From contig NZ_CP134605.1 in the NCBI RefSeq assembly GCF_031844685.1, positions 6,112,001-6,176,000 of the forward strand: a DNA stretch of 64,000 bases. The letters run 5' to 3'. Source of the DNA: Streptomyces sp. ITFR-21 (GTDB lineage Bacteria > Actinomycetota > Actinomycetes > Streptomycetales > Streptomycetaceae). The position numbers were made by a program, and so were the translations under genes. The notes beneath the pieces are model-generated. The model was not told the origin of the DNA. It ran no database searches and worked only from the letters and a program-made list of their open reading frames with translations. Positions 8,506 to 17,279 of this stretch are shown here, one piece after another; positions within the stretch are counted from its first letter, which is position 1; each line of letters begins with the position of its first letter.

Positions 8506-10158
8506 TCAGCCGGTGGTCGCGGGGGCGCCGAGTACGGGCGCGAGCACCCGGTCGACGTCGGTGAGCGCACGGGAGCGGACACCGGGTGAGGGCACGTAGT
8601 GGTTGTAGTAGCTCGCGCCCTCGGCCGGCGGCCCGAGCACGGCGACCGTGCGGCCCGCCGCCCCCGCCCCCGGGCGCGGCACGACGAAGCCGTCGCGGTC
8701 CAGCCGCAGCGCCCCGCCCTGGCCGGGCGCGGCCCACTCCCTGAGCGCCTGCCCGAGCGGGTCGGTCAGCGGGTCGGGGGCCGGCCAGCCGAGGTTGGCC
8801 CGTACCACCAGGTCGACGGCCATCCGGTGCGGCCGGCGCAGCCTGGTGGAGCTGAGCGTCCAGCCGTCGCCGTCGCGGTCCAGCCGCGGGGCGGGGCCGG
8901 GGCCGGGCCGTACGACGCCGGCCGCCATCAGCCGCAGCACCTCGTCGACGCGCTCCTTCTGCGGGCCGATCACCGTCCGGTTGACCAGCGCCGCGTACTC
9001 GGTCATGAAGTACCGGTGGGACGCGTCGGTCAGGCCCGGCGGGTCGAGGGCGGCCCGCAGGCTGTCGCGGTGGTCGCGCAGCACCTCCAGCGCCTCCTTG
9101 ACCGGGCTGGCGCCCAGACCCCGCCGCGCCTCGGCGAGGTCGGCGCGGGCCTGTTCGAGCAGCGCGGCGGTGTAGGCGGCGTAGTCCTCCGGGCGCTCGC
9201 CGCCGCCGGCCAGCGCCCGCTCGACGGTGGCCGCCGCGTCGGCTCCGGCGTCCGCGCCCAGCCGGGCCAGCGCCTCCCGCAGGATCAGCGGTTCCACGTC
9301 CCGGCGGAAGTCCAGCCGCCCGTCCGGGGTGCGCTCCCGCAGGGCGGCCACCGCCGCCGGGGTGAAGTGCGCGGCCGGCGCGGACCGGCGCTGGCGGGTG
9401 GTGTTCGGCCGGGCGCGGGGCAGCGGGCCGGCGCGGTTGGCGAGCACGATCCGCGGCTCCCGGCCCGAGGCCCGGTAGCCGTCGCCGGTGAACACCCCGC
9501 CGCGCCCCACCGTCAGGCAGGCCACGACGTCCATCGCGGTCAGGCCCGTCCCCAGCACGGCCACGGCGGCCCCGTCGGGGATGCCGTCGAGCTGGTCGGG
9601 CAGCGGGTACGGCGTCTCGATCCACCCGTCGGCGGGACCGGGCGGCCGGACGGCCAGGCCGTGGCCGGTGGTGACCACCGCCAGGTCGACCCGGTGCTCG
9701 GTGCCGTCAGCGAGGGTGACCGTCGCACCGTCGCCGCCGGGCCGTACCCGGGTGGCCACCGCGGGGATGTGCCGCACGGTCAGCCGCTCGGGCGCGGCGG
9801 CCAGCAGCTCGCCGGTCGCCCACTGGAGGTACTCCCCGAGCAGCCGGCGCGGCAGGAAGGCGTCGAAGGCGGCGGGAACGCCGCGCGCCGCGCACCACTC
9901 GTCGAAGGCCGGGCCCGGGGTGACCGGGGCGCCCGGGACCATCTCGGTGTCGGAGAACACCGTCAGCTGCGAGGCGATGGTGTTGAGCAGCAGGTAGTCC
10001 GGCTGCTTGGACCGGTGGACGCCGATGCCGGGCTCGTCCGGCTCGACCAGCAGCAGTTCCACCGGCGGCCCGGCCCGGCGGGTGTGGCTCACCACCCGCT
10101 CCAGGACGGACAGCCCGCGCGGACCGACGCCGATCACGGCTATGCGTAAGGGCTTCAC
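8506..10158 (-). CDS. FAD/NAD(P)-binding oxidoreductase (CreE-related superfamily)
   Basis: This 550-residue flavoprotein has an N-terminal Rossmann motif, IAVIGVGPRGLSVLERV, a second nucleotide-binding motif, VAVLGTGLTAMDVVACL, and the subfamily signature LLLNTIASQLTVFSDTE. The same signature recurs in the 46202-48184 gene, so the two are paralogues. Relatives include the aspartate N-oxygenase CreE and other uncharacterised actinomycete N-hydroxylase-like proteins. It is shorter than the second copy (660 aa). The GTG start overlaps the SbnB-like stop by 4 nt. A role in oxidising an amino group of L-Dap or aspartate would fit the context, but no substrate can be read from the sequence. Confidence 0.75.
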   Translation of the reverse strand: MKPLRIAVIGVGPRGLSVLERVVSHTRRAGPPVELLLVEPDEPGIGVHRSKQPDYLLLNTIASQLTVFSDTEMVPGAPVTPGPAFDEWCAARGVPAAFDAFLPRRLLGEYLQWATGELLAAAPERLTVRHIPAVATRVRPGGDGATVTLADGTEHRVDLAVVTTGHGLAVRPPGPADGWIETPYPLPDQLDGIPDGAAVAVLGTGLTAMDVVACLTVGRGGVFTGDGYRASGREPRIVLANRAGPLPRARPNTTRQRRSAPAAHFTPAAVAALRERTPDGRLDFRRDVEPLILREALARLGADAGADAAATVERALAGGGERPEDYAAYTAALLEQARADLAEARRGLGASPVKEALEVLRDHRDSLRAALDPPGLTDASHRYFMTEYAALVNRTVIGPQKERVDEVLRLMAAGVVRPGPGPAPRLDRDGDGWTLSSTRLRRPHRMAVDLVVRANLGWPAPDPLTDPLGQALREWAAPGQGGALRLDRDGFVVPRPGAGAAGRTVAVLGPPAEGASYYNHYVPSPGVRSRALTDVDRVLAPVLGAPATTG

Positions 10159-11159
10159 CAGCGTCTCGTCTCGCCGAAGAAGTCCGGGACCTCCAGCGAC
10201 AGGCCCTGCTCGCGGGCGGTGGCGAGCACGTGGTGCCCCACCGCCAGGTCGAGCACGCCCAGGCCGAAGGGTGAGAAGACCAGCCCGCGGCCGGCGTCCG
10301 GCCTCGCACTGCCGTTGAGCACGTCGGCGAGCGTACCGTCCACGAAGTCCCGCCCGCCGGTGGCCTGTTCGGCCAGGTGCGGAGAGGTGTCCGCCTTCAT
10401 GCAGTGCTCGACGTCGTCGAAGTAGTTCTGCGCGCCCAGGATCACCTCGGGGGCGAAGTCGCGCAGCGAGATGTTGAGCGCCACCTGTCCGGGGCGCAGC
10501 GCGCGGTCGATGTACGGGGTCGCGGCGGTCGTCGCGGTGACCACCGTGCCCGCGCCGAGCACGTCCTCGATGTCCGCGGCCGGCCGGGCGGCCAGGCCGA
10601 GTTCGTCGGCGGCGAAGCGCACCAGGCTGCCGGCCGACGCCTGGTCCGGGTCCAGGACGCGCAGCTCCTCGATCGGGTAGCCGGTGGCCGCCAGGTACCG
10701 CAGGACGGTGCGGGCGATGACGCCGGCGCCGACCACCGCCAGCCGTCCGTCGGGGGGGAGGTGCCGGGCGAAGGCCCGCGCGGCGACCGCGGCGGAGGCC
10801 GCCGTGCGGGCCGCGCTGATGCCGGCCGCCTCCAGCAGCGCCACCGGGTAGCCGGTGGCGCCGTCGTTGAGGACCAGCACGGCCGAGGCGCGCGGTATCC
10901 CCGCCGTCACGTTGCCCGGGAAGCTGGAGATCCACTTGATGCCCACGGTCCGCTCGTCCGCCAGGTCGATGGCGGCCGGCAGCGCGATGATCCGGGCGTC
11001 GGGCCGGTCGGGGAAGCGCAGGAAGTAGCTGTCGGGGTTGACGGTGCGCCCGGCGTCGTGCCGCAGGTACGCGTCCTCGACCAGCGCCACGACCGCGTCG
11101 ACCGACGTGTCGAGGATGTCCTTGGCGACCTTCCCCGACACCACGTCAAACGAGAACAT
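10155..11159 (-). CDS. sbnB: SbnB-like N-(1-amino-1-carboxyethyl)-glutamate dehydrogenase
   Basis: This 334-residue member of the ornithine cyclodeaminase/mu-crystallin family carries the NAD-binding motif LAVVGAGVIARTVLRYL and a SAARTAASAAVAAR helix. In staphyloferrin B biosynthesis SbnB oxidatively cleaves the SbnA product to L-2,3-diaminopropionate and 2-oxoglutarate. Zwittermicin and viomycin-type pathways use similar pairs. The ATG at 11157-11159 follows GGAGG and overlaps the sbnA-like gene by 13 nt, supporting one functional unit. Sequence alone does not exclude true ornithine cyclodeaminase or another imino reductase; the pairing argues for L-Dap formation. Confidence 0.82.
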   Translation of the reverse strand: MFSFDVVSGKVAKDILDTSVDAVVALVEDAYLRHDAGRTVNPDSYFLRFPDRPDARIIALPAAIDLADERTVGIKWISSFPGNVTAGIPRASAVLVLNDGATGYPVALLEAAGISAARTAASAAVAARAFARHLPPDGRLAVVGAGVIARTVLRYLAATGYPIEELRVLDPDQASAGSLVRFAADELGLAARPAADIEDVLGAGTVVTATTAATPYIDRALRPGQVALNISLRDFAPEVILGAQNYFDDVEHCMKADTSPHLAEQATGGRDFVDGTLADVLNGSARPDAGRGLVFSPFGLGVLDLAVGHHVLATAREQGLSLEVPDFFGETRRW

Positions 11160-12153
11160 GCAGTTCCTCCTCCAGAGGGTCGTTTCCGGCGGGGCGCGCC
11201 CGGTCCAGACCGTGGTCGGCCACCCAGCCGTCGTCGTAGACGGAGTCGAGATAGCGCTCACCCATGTCCGGGGCGATGGCCACGACGGTGGCGTCCTGCG
11301 GGATGGCCTCGGCCAGCCGGCGGACGGCCGCCAGCACGGTGCCGGTCGAGCCACCGGCGAGCAGCCCGGTGTGCCGGGCCAGCCAGCGGCATTCGCGTAC
11401 CGTCTCCCACTCCGGCACCAGGACGACGTCGTCGGGCACCTGCTGGTCCAGCAGCGGCGGCCGTTTGCTGGTGCCGAGCCCCGGGATGTGCCGGGCGGCG
11501 GCGATCGGCGCGAAGTTCACCGAGCCCTCGGCGTCCACCCCGACGATGCGTGTCCGCGGGCTGCGGCGCCGGAAGTAGTCGACGCTGCCCATCAGGGTGC
11601 CGCCGGTGCCCACCCCGAGGAACAGGTAGTCGACCCGGCCGAACGCCTTGAGCACCGCGGGTCCGGTCGTCTGCTCGTGCGCGGCCGGATTGCTCGGGTT
11701 CTCGTACTGGTTGAGCCAGTGCAGGTCCGGTTCGGTGGACAGCCGCCGCTCGATGTACGCGACCCGGGTGCCGAGAAAGCCGCCGTTGGCGTCCCTCCGG
11801 GTGACCGTCACCACCTCGGCGCCGAGCGCCCGCATGATGGCCAGCGCCGCCGGGTTGGAGTTCGGGTCCGTGACACAGGTGAGCCGGTAGCCCTTCGCCG
11901 CGCAGATCGTGGCGAGCGCGATACCGAGGTTCCCCGACGTCGACTCGATCAGCCGCAGCCCGGACAGGTCCCTGCGGGTGTACTCCGCCGCCTGGATCAG
12001 GCTGCGCGCGGTTTTCATCTTGATCGAGCCGCCCGGGTTCAGACCCTCGACCTTGAGATAGAAGTCCTGCAAGGCGCCGACGCCGGAAACCCGGAGGAAC
12101 ACGTCGTCCTGAATCAGATCGTAAACATGATCGGCGATCAACGTCGTCTCCAT
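11146..12153 (-). CDS. sbnA: SbnA-like PLP enzyme for L-2,3-diaminopropionate
   Basis: This 335-residue fold-type II PLP enzyme resembles cysteine synthase. The PLP lysine is Lys45 in NPGGSIKMKTA; the substrate loop ESTSGNLGIALA and phosphate loop GVGTGGTLMG are present. SbnA replaces the phosphate of O-phospho-L-serine with the amino group of L-glutamate, giving the intermediate used by SbnB. The gene directly precedes the SbnB-like gene and overlaps it. No strong ribosome site is seen before the ATG, and 80 nt separate it from carB. Primary cysteine synthase is unlikely given the partner gene. Confidence 0.85.
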   Translation of the reverse strand: METTLIADHVYDLIQDDVFLRVSGVGALQDFYLKVEGLNPGGSIKMKTARSLIQAAEYTRRDLSGLRLIESTSGNLGIALATICAAKGYRLTCVTDPNSNPAALAIMRALGAEVVTVTRRDANGGFLGTRVAYIERRLSTEPDLHWLNQYENPSNPAAHEQTTGPAVLKAFGRVDYLFLGVGTGGTLMGSVDYFRRRSPRTRIVGVDAEGSVNFAPIAAARHIPGLGTSKRPPLLDQQVPDDVVLVPEWETVRECRWLARHTGLLAGGSTGTVLAAVRRLAEAIPQDATVVAIAPDMGERYLDSVYDDGWVADHGLDRARPAGNDPLEEELHVLV

Positions 12154-12233
12154 GGTGGTGGAAGGTGTGCCCTGGACGGTGTGGTGGCCGCGGCTCCCGG
12201 CCCGGCCGCCCGGCGGGTTCCGGCAGCGGCGCC

Positions 12234-15200
12234 TCAGCCGGTGGGACCGCCGCGGCGGTCCCGGCCGTAGGTCTCCTGTAAGGAGGACACCTCGAAATCC
12301 GCCCGGTTCCTGGCGCGGATCGCCCGGATGCCGGCGATCAGGGCGGACGGTGTGGTCACATAGGCGGCCCGGTGCTGTGCCGCCGCGGTGCGGACGGCCC
12401 GCTGCCAGGGCCGGCCGCCGCCCTCGGACAGCACCACCAGGAAGGCGAAGTCGCCGTCACGGACGCGCTCGGCGACATCCGCGGCCGAGCAGGCGAGCAC
12501 GGTGGCGGCGGTGAAGCCGGCGCCGGCCAGCAGCGCGGCCGTCTCCTCGTCGGCGACCAGCTCGAAGCCGAAGCCGTTCAGGGTGCGCACGGCCGGCACC
12601 AGCTGCCGGACGTAGCGCGCCGCGGACGACACCAGCACCCGCCCCGACAGCGGCACGTCGAGGCCGGCCGCCGCCTGCGCCTTGGCGAACGCCACGTCGA
12701 AGCTGGCGCCGATCCCCATCACCTCACCGGTCGAGCGCATCTCCGGGCCCAGCAGGCTGTCCACTCCGTCGCCGGCCGGGGTGCGGAAGCGGTGGAAGGG
12801 CAGGACCGCCTCCTTGACCGCGACGGGCGCGCCCGGCCGGGGGGAGGCCCCGTCGCCGACGGCCAACAGGACGCCCTCCGCCCGCAGCTCGGCGATGCCC
12901 GCGCCGAGGATGATCCGGGCCCCGGCCCTGGCCAGCGCGACGTCGGTGGCCTTGGACACGTACGGTACGGTCCTGCTGGCCCGCGGGTTGGCCTCCAGCA
13001 CGTAAAAGGTGCCGTCCTTGAGGGCGAACTGCACGTTCAGCATGCCGCGCACCCCCAGACCGTGGGCTATCGCCTCGGTCTGCCGGCGCAGTTCGGCGAT
13101 GTCCTGCCGGTCCAGGGTGATCGGCGGCAGTACGCAGGAGGAGTCGCCCGAGTGCACCCCGGCCTCCTCGGTGTGCTCCATGACGCCGCCGAGGTAGACC
13201 TCCCGCCCGTCGCAGAGGGCGTCGACGTCGATCTCGATCGCCTCCTGGAGGAACTCGTCCACCAGCAGCGGGTGGTCGGGGGTGACGGCCGCGGCCCGCC
13301 GCAAATAGTCGCCGAGCGCCGCCTCGTCGCCGGCGACCTCCATGCCCTGACCGCCCAGCACGTACGAGGGGCGCAGCAGCACCGGGTAGCCGATCCGGGC
13401 GGCCACCGCGACCGCCGCGCCCGGCGACTTGGCGATGCCGTGCCGGGGCGCGACCAGGCCGGCGGCGGCCAGCGTGGCGGAGAACGCCTCGCGGTCCTCG
13501 GCCAGGTGGATGGCCTCGGGCGAGGTGCCGCGGACCGGCAGGCCGGCCGCGGCCAGCCGCCGGGCGAGCCGGAGCGGGGTCTGGCCGCCCAGCTGCACCA
13601 CCACCGACGCCACCTCGCCGCAGGCGCGCTCGGCCTCGTAGACCTCCAGCAGGTCCTCGAACGTCAGCGGCTCGAAGTACAGCCGGTCGGAGACGTCGTA
13701 GTCGGTGGAGACGGTCTCCGGGTTGCAGTTGACCATCACCGTCTCGTAGCCCGCCGCGCGCAGCCCGGCCGAGGCGTGCACGCAGGAGTAGTCGAACTCG
13801 ATGCCCTGGCCGATCCGGTTCGGGCCGGACCCGATGATCAGCACCTTCGGCACCGGTACGGACTGCGGCGCGACCTCCGACTCCGCGTCCGGGTCGGACT
13901 CGTAGGTGGAGTAGTGGTACGGGGTGGCCGCGGCGAACTCCGCGGCGCAGGTGTCGACGGTCTTGAACACCGGCCGGACGCCGAGCCGGTGCCGGAGCCC
14001 GCGTACGCCGTCCTCGCCGCCCAGTTCCGGGCGCAGCGCGGCCAGCTGCCGGTCGGACAGCCCGCTGCGCTTGGCGTGGCGCAGCAGCGGCTCGTCCAGG
14101 CCGTCGGCCGCGGCGAGTTCGGCGCGCAGCTCCACCAGGGCGAGGACCTGGTCCACGAACCACGGGTCGATGCCGGAGGCGTCGTGCGCCTGCTCGGGAC
14201 TGGCGCCCAGGCGCAGCGCCCGCTCCAGGGTGTAGAGCCGCGCCTCGTGCGGGGTGCGCAACTCCTCCAGCGCGGCGGCCGCCGCCTCGGCGCGCCCGGT
14301 GCCCGCCGCGGACCCCGACGGGTCGGGCACCGTCCAGAAGCCGGCCGCCGGGGTCTCCAGCGACCGCATGCCCTTGCCCAGCGCCTCGGCGAAGCTGCGA
14401 CCGATGGCCATGGCCTCACCGACCGACTTCATCGTGGTGGTCAGGGCCGGGTCCGCCTGCGGGAACTTGTCGAAGGCGAAGCGCGGCAGCTTGACCACCA
14501 CGTAGTCCAGGGCGGGCTCGAAACTGGCCGGCGTCCGGCCGGTGATGTCGTTGGTGATCTCGTCGAGGGTGTAGCCGATGGCGAGCTTGGCGGCGATCTT
14601 GGCGATCGGGAAGCCGGTCGCCTTCGACGCCAGGGCCGAGGACCGCGACACCCGCGGGTTCATCTCGATGACCACCAGCTCGCCGTTGCGCGGGTCGACC
14701 GCGAACTGGATGTTGCAGCCGCCGGTGTCGACGCCGACCGCGCGCAGCACCGCGATGCCCACGTCCCGCATCCGCTGGTACTCGCGGTCGGTGAGGGTCA
14801 TCGCCGGGGCCACCGTGACGGAGTCGCCGGTGTGCACGCCCATCGGGTCGAGGTTCTCGATGGAGCAGACCACCACGACGTTGTCCTTGTGGTCCCGCAT
14901 CAGTTCGAGCTCGTACTCCTTCCAGCCGAGCACGCTCTGCTCGACCAGCACCTGCCCCATCGGGCTCTCCGCCAGGCCGGACCGGGCGAGCCGCTCCAGC
15001 TCCGCCGCGGTGGTGGCCAGCCCCGAGCCGAGGCCGCCCATGGTGAACGACGGCCTGATCACCACCGGCAGGCCCAGCTCGGCGGCGCAGGCGCGGACCT
15101 CCTCCAGCGACCGGCACACCGCGCTCGCGGGGGTGCGGGCCCCGACCGAGGCGACGATCTCCTTGAACAGCTGCCGGTCCTCGCCGCGGGCGATCGCGGC

Positions 15201-15560
15201 GATGTCGGCGCCGATCAGCTCCACGCCGTACTTCTCCAGCACGTTGTTCTCGTGCAGCGCGACGGCGCAGTTCAGCGCGGTCTGCCCGCCGAGGGTGGCC
15301 AGGACGGCGTCCGGCCGCTCCCGCGCGATGACCTTCTCCACGAACTCCGGGGTGACGGGCTCGATGTAGGTGGCGTCGGCCAGCTCCGGGTCCGTCATGA
15401 TCGTGGCCGGGTTGGAGTTGACCAGGCTGACCCGGATGCCCTCCTCGCGCAGCACCCGGCACGCCTGGGTGCCGGAGTAGTCGAACTCGCACGCCTGCCC
15501 GATGACGATCGGGCCGGAGCCGATGACCAGGACGTGGCCGATGTCGGTGCGTCGGGGCAT
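12234..15560 (-). CDS. carB: Carbamoyl-phosphate synthase large subunit
   Basis: 1108 residues, the usual CarB length. It has two ATP-grasp halves: the first opens with GHVLVIGSGPIVIGQACEFDYSG, the second with KVLIIGSGPNRIGQGIEFDYSC, followed by an MGS-like C-terminal domain. It uses ammonia from CarA, bicarbonate and two ATP to make carbamoyl phosphate. It couples to carA by an overlapping stop/start. No pyrimidine genes (pyrB, pyrC, pyrD, pyrF) or arginine genes flank it. It therefore looks like a pathway-dedicated second copy feeding the carbamoyltransferase; that role is inferred. Confidence 0.95.
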   Translation of the reverse strand: MPRRTDIGHVLVIGSGPIVIGQACEFDYSGTQACRVLREEGIRVSLVNSNPATIMTDPELADATYIEPVTPEFVEKVIARERPDAVLATLGGQTALNCAVALHENNVLEKYGVELIGADIAAIARGEDRQLFKEIVASVGARTPASAVCRSLEEVRACAAELGLPVVIRPSFTMGGLGSGLATTAAELERLARSGLAESPMGQVLVEQSVLGWKEYELELMRDHKDNVVVVCSIENLDPMGVHTGDSVTVAPAMTLTDREYQRMRDVGIAVLRAVGVDTGGCNIQFAVDPRNGELVVIEMNPRVSRSSALASKATGFPIAKIAAKLAIGYTLDEITNDITGRTPASFEPALDYVVVKLPRFAFDKFPQADPALTTTMKSVGEAMAIGRSFAEALGKGMRSLETPAAGFWTVPDPSGSAAGTGRAEAAAAALEELRTPHEARLYTLERALRLGASPEQAHDASGIDPWFVDQVLALVELRAELAAADGLDEPLLRHAKRSGLSDRQLAALRPELGGEDGVRGLRHRLGVRPVFKTVDTCAAEFAAATPYHYSTYESDPDAESEVAPQSVPVPKVLIIGSGPNRIGQGIEFDYSCVHASAGLRAAGYETVMVNCNPETVSTDYDVSDRLYFEPLTFEDLLEVYEAERACGEVASVVVQLGGQTPLRLARRLAAAGLPVRGTSPEAIHLAEDREAFSATLAAAGLVAPRHGIAKSPGAAVAVAARIGYPVLLRPSYVLGGQGMEVAGDEAALGDYLRRAAAVTPDHPLLVDEFLQEAIEIDVDALCDGREVYLGGVMEHTEEAGVHSGDSSCVLPPITLDRQDIAELRRQTEAIAHGLGVRGMLNVQFALKDGTFYVLEANPRASRTVPYVSKATDVALARAGARIILGAGIAELRAEGVLLAVGDGASPRPGAPVAVKEAVLPFHRFRTPAGDGVDSLLGPEMRSTGEVMGIGASFDVAFAKAQAAAGLDVPLSGRVLVSSAARYVRQLVPAVRTLNGFGFELVADEETAALLAGAGFTAATVLACSAADVAERVRDGDFAFLVVLSEGGGRPWQRAVRTAAAQHRAAYVTTPSALIAGIRAIRARNRADFEVSSLQETYGRDRRGGPTG

Positions 15561-16690
15561 CAGCGCCGCCCTCCGGGTCTCAGGGAGCCGACGAAGGCGC
15601 TGAAGAGCGCGGACGCGTCGTGCGGACCGGCCGCGGCCTCGGGGTGGTACTGCACGGAGAAGGCCGGTACCTCCAGGCAGCGCAGACCCTCGACCGTCCC
15701 GTCGTTGGGGCAGTGGTGGGACACCACCGCGGGCCCGTACGGGGTCTCGAACCGCTCGCCGGGCTCGCCGCGTACCGCGAAGCCGTGGTTGTGCGAGGTG
15801 ATGGCGACCCGGCCGTCGGCGGCGTCCACCACCGGGACGTTGATCCCCCGGTGGCTGTAGCGCATCTTGTACGTGTCGCGGCCCAGGGCCCGCCCGAGGA
15901 TCTGGTTGCCGAAGCAGATGCCGAACAGCGGCAGCCGGCGTTCCAGCACGCTCCGGGTCAGCGCCACCACATGGTCCATCGCCGCCGGGTCCCCGGGGCC
16001 GTTGGACAGCAGCACTCCGTCGGGCTCGGTCGCGAGCAGTCCGTCCGCCCCGGTGGCGTCGGGCAGAACGTGGGACTCGACGCCCAGCGCGGCCAGCATC
16101 CGCAGGGTGCCGGTCTTCAGGCCCAGGTCCACCACGGCCACCCGGAAGCGCCGGGGGCCGGCGGCGGGGTACACGTAAGGCCGCCGCGTGCTCACCCGCG
16201 AGGCGAGTTCGGCTCCGGTCATCGCCGGCCCGTTCAGCACCGCCGCGGTCATCCCGGCGGGGTCGGCGAGCGCGTCGCCGGAGAAGACGCCGGCGCGCAT
16301 CACGCCGTGCTCGCGCAGGTGCCGGGTCAGGGACCGGGTGTCGACCCCGGCCAGTCCGACCACGCCCTGCCGCACCAGTTCCGCCTCGAGCGGCCGTACG
16401 GAGCGCCAGTGCGGAACGGCTCGGGAGGGGTCACGGACGACATAGCCGGCCACCTGGATGGCCGACGACTCGCCGTCCTCGTCGTTCCATCCCGTGTTAC
16501 CGATCTGTGTCGCGGTCTGGACGACGATCTGCCCGCGGTAAGACGGGTCGGTCAACGTCTCCTGATACCCGGTCATTCCGGTCTGAAAGACGACCTCCCC
16601 GAGAGAGGTACCCGTCGCCCCGAATATTCGGCCAGGGAAGAACCTGCCGTTTTCCAGGGCCAGGACGGCAGGTATCGCTAATAGAGGCAC
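15560..16690 (-). CDS. carA: Carbamoyl-phosphate synthase small (glutaminase) subunit
   Basis: This 376-residue protein has an N-terminal CarA domain, ALENGRFFPGRIFGATG, and a C-terminal class I amidotransferase with the nucleophile Cys in FGICFGNQILGRALG and the catalytic His/Glu in SVQYHPEA. It hydrolyses glutamine and channels ammonia to CarB. The start is assigned to GTG at 16688-16690 because GGAGGAATC precedes it directly; a longer reading to 16783 has no ribosome site. It is the first gene of the minus-strand biosynthetic run, so the main promoter should lie in 16691-16900. Confidence 0.93.
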   Translation of the reverse strand: MPLLAIPAVLALENGRFFPGRIFGATGTSLGEVVFQTGMTGYQETLTDPSYRGQIVVQTATQIGNTGWNDEDGESSAIQVAGYVVRDPSRAVPHWRSVRPLEAELVRQGVVGLAGVDTRSLTRHLREHGVMRAGVFSGDALADPAGMTAAVLNGPAMTGAELASRVSTRRPYVYPAAGPRRFRVAVVDLGLKTGTLRMLAALGVESHVLPDATGADGLLATEPDGVLLSNGPGDPAAMDHVVALTRSVLERRLPLFGICFGNQILGRALGRDTYKMRYSHRGINVPVVDAADGRVAITSHNHGFAVRGEPGERFETPYGPAVVSHHCPNDGTVEGLRCLEVPAFSVQYHPEAAAGPHDASALFSAFVGSLRPGGRR

Positions 16691-17279
16691 GATTCCTCCG
16701 GTGCGAAGTCCAAAATGAATTGGAACCTGGATCGGCAGCCTGGGGCATCCCCTCCCCGCGCCGGAGAGGACAGTACGGGGCACGCCAGCCGGACGGCAAG
16801 GGGCGTCGCCGGCGGCCGCTGAGGGGCCGTCCGTGCCGGAATAAACATCGGCGCGGATATTTGTCCTGTTTTAGCGACTGAAGTGGCTTCCGGAAACGCT
16901 GTACACGCTCGGTTCCGGCGCGCGCCTCCGGAACGGGCACGCATTCTGTCGACGCGGGCCTGGCCGTTCGCGGGTAGGCGGCGCGTACGCGGGGCGTGTG
17001 CCGCGCGCCGCGTCGTATACCAACCGGAGTCGCCCCCCGGCCCCGGCGGACTCCGCCCCGACCATGATGGGCACGGGGGAGCGGACCGGGAAGACGCTTT
17101 CCGGGCTGTTGCGCGACCGGCTCGATCGTGGCACTTGACGCCGGGGCGGCGGACACCGGGGTGCCGGCCGCGGGAGGGGCGCCGGGGCGGCCCGGCGGAC
17201 CGGGGCCGGTGGTCGGCGGCGGGCCGCGGCGCGGGCGGGCGCGGGCGGGCGCGGGCGGGCGCGGGCGGGCGCGGCGGAT
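16691..17279. promoter_or_regulatory. Non-coding region upstream of carA
   Basis: 589 bases without a supportable gene. The part next to carA contains AT-richer stretches (about 16715-16725 and 16841-16875, including ATAAACAT and GGATATTTGTCC) unlike the surrounding DNA. These are the likeliest place for the promoter of the carA-to-MFS transcription unit. The distal part is GC-rich and ends in the decamer repeat listed separately. No motif was assigned with certainty. Confidence 0.4.
17231..17270. repeat. Tandem decamer repeat after hypB
   Basis: Four copies of GCGGGCGGGC lie head to tail about 10 nt beyond the hypB stop. There are no inverted arms, so it is not a classical hairpin terminator. 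It is probably slippage-prone simple-sequence DNA. Confidence 0.75.

Noticed and set aside
10155..11159. Ornithine cyclodeaminase for proline or arginine metabolism
   Set aside because: It overlaps a SbnA-like gene in a carbamoyltransferase/NRPS run, so the SbnB role is more likely, though not proven.
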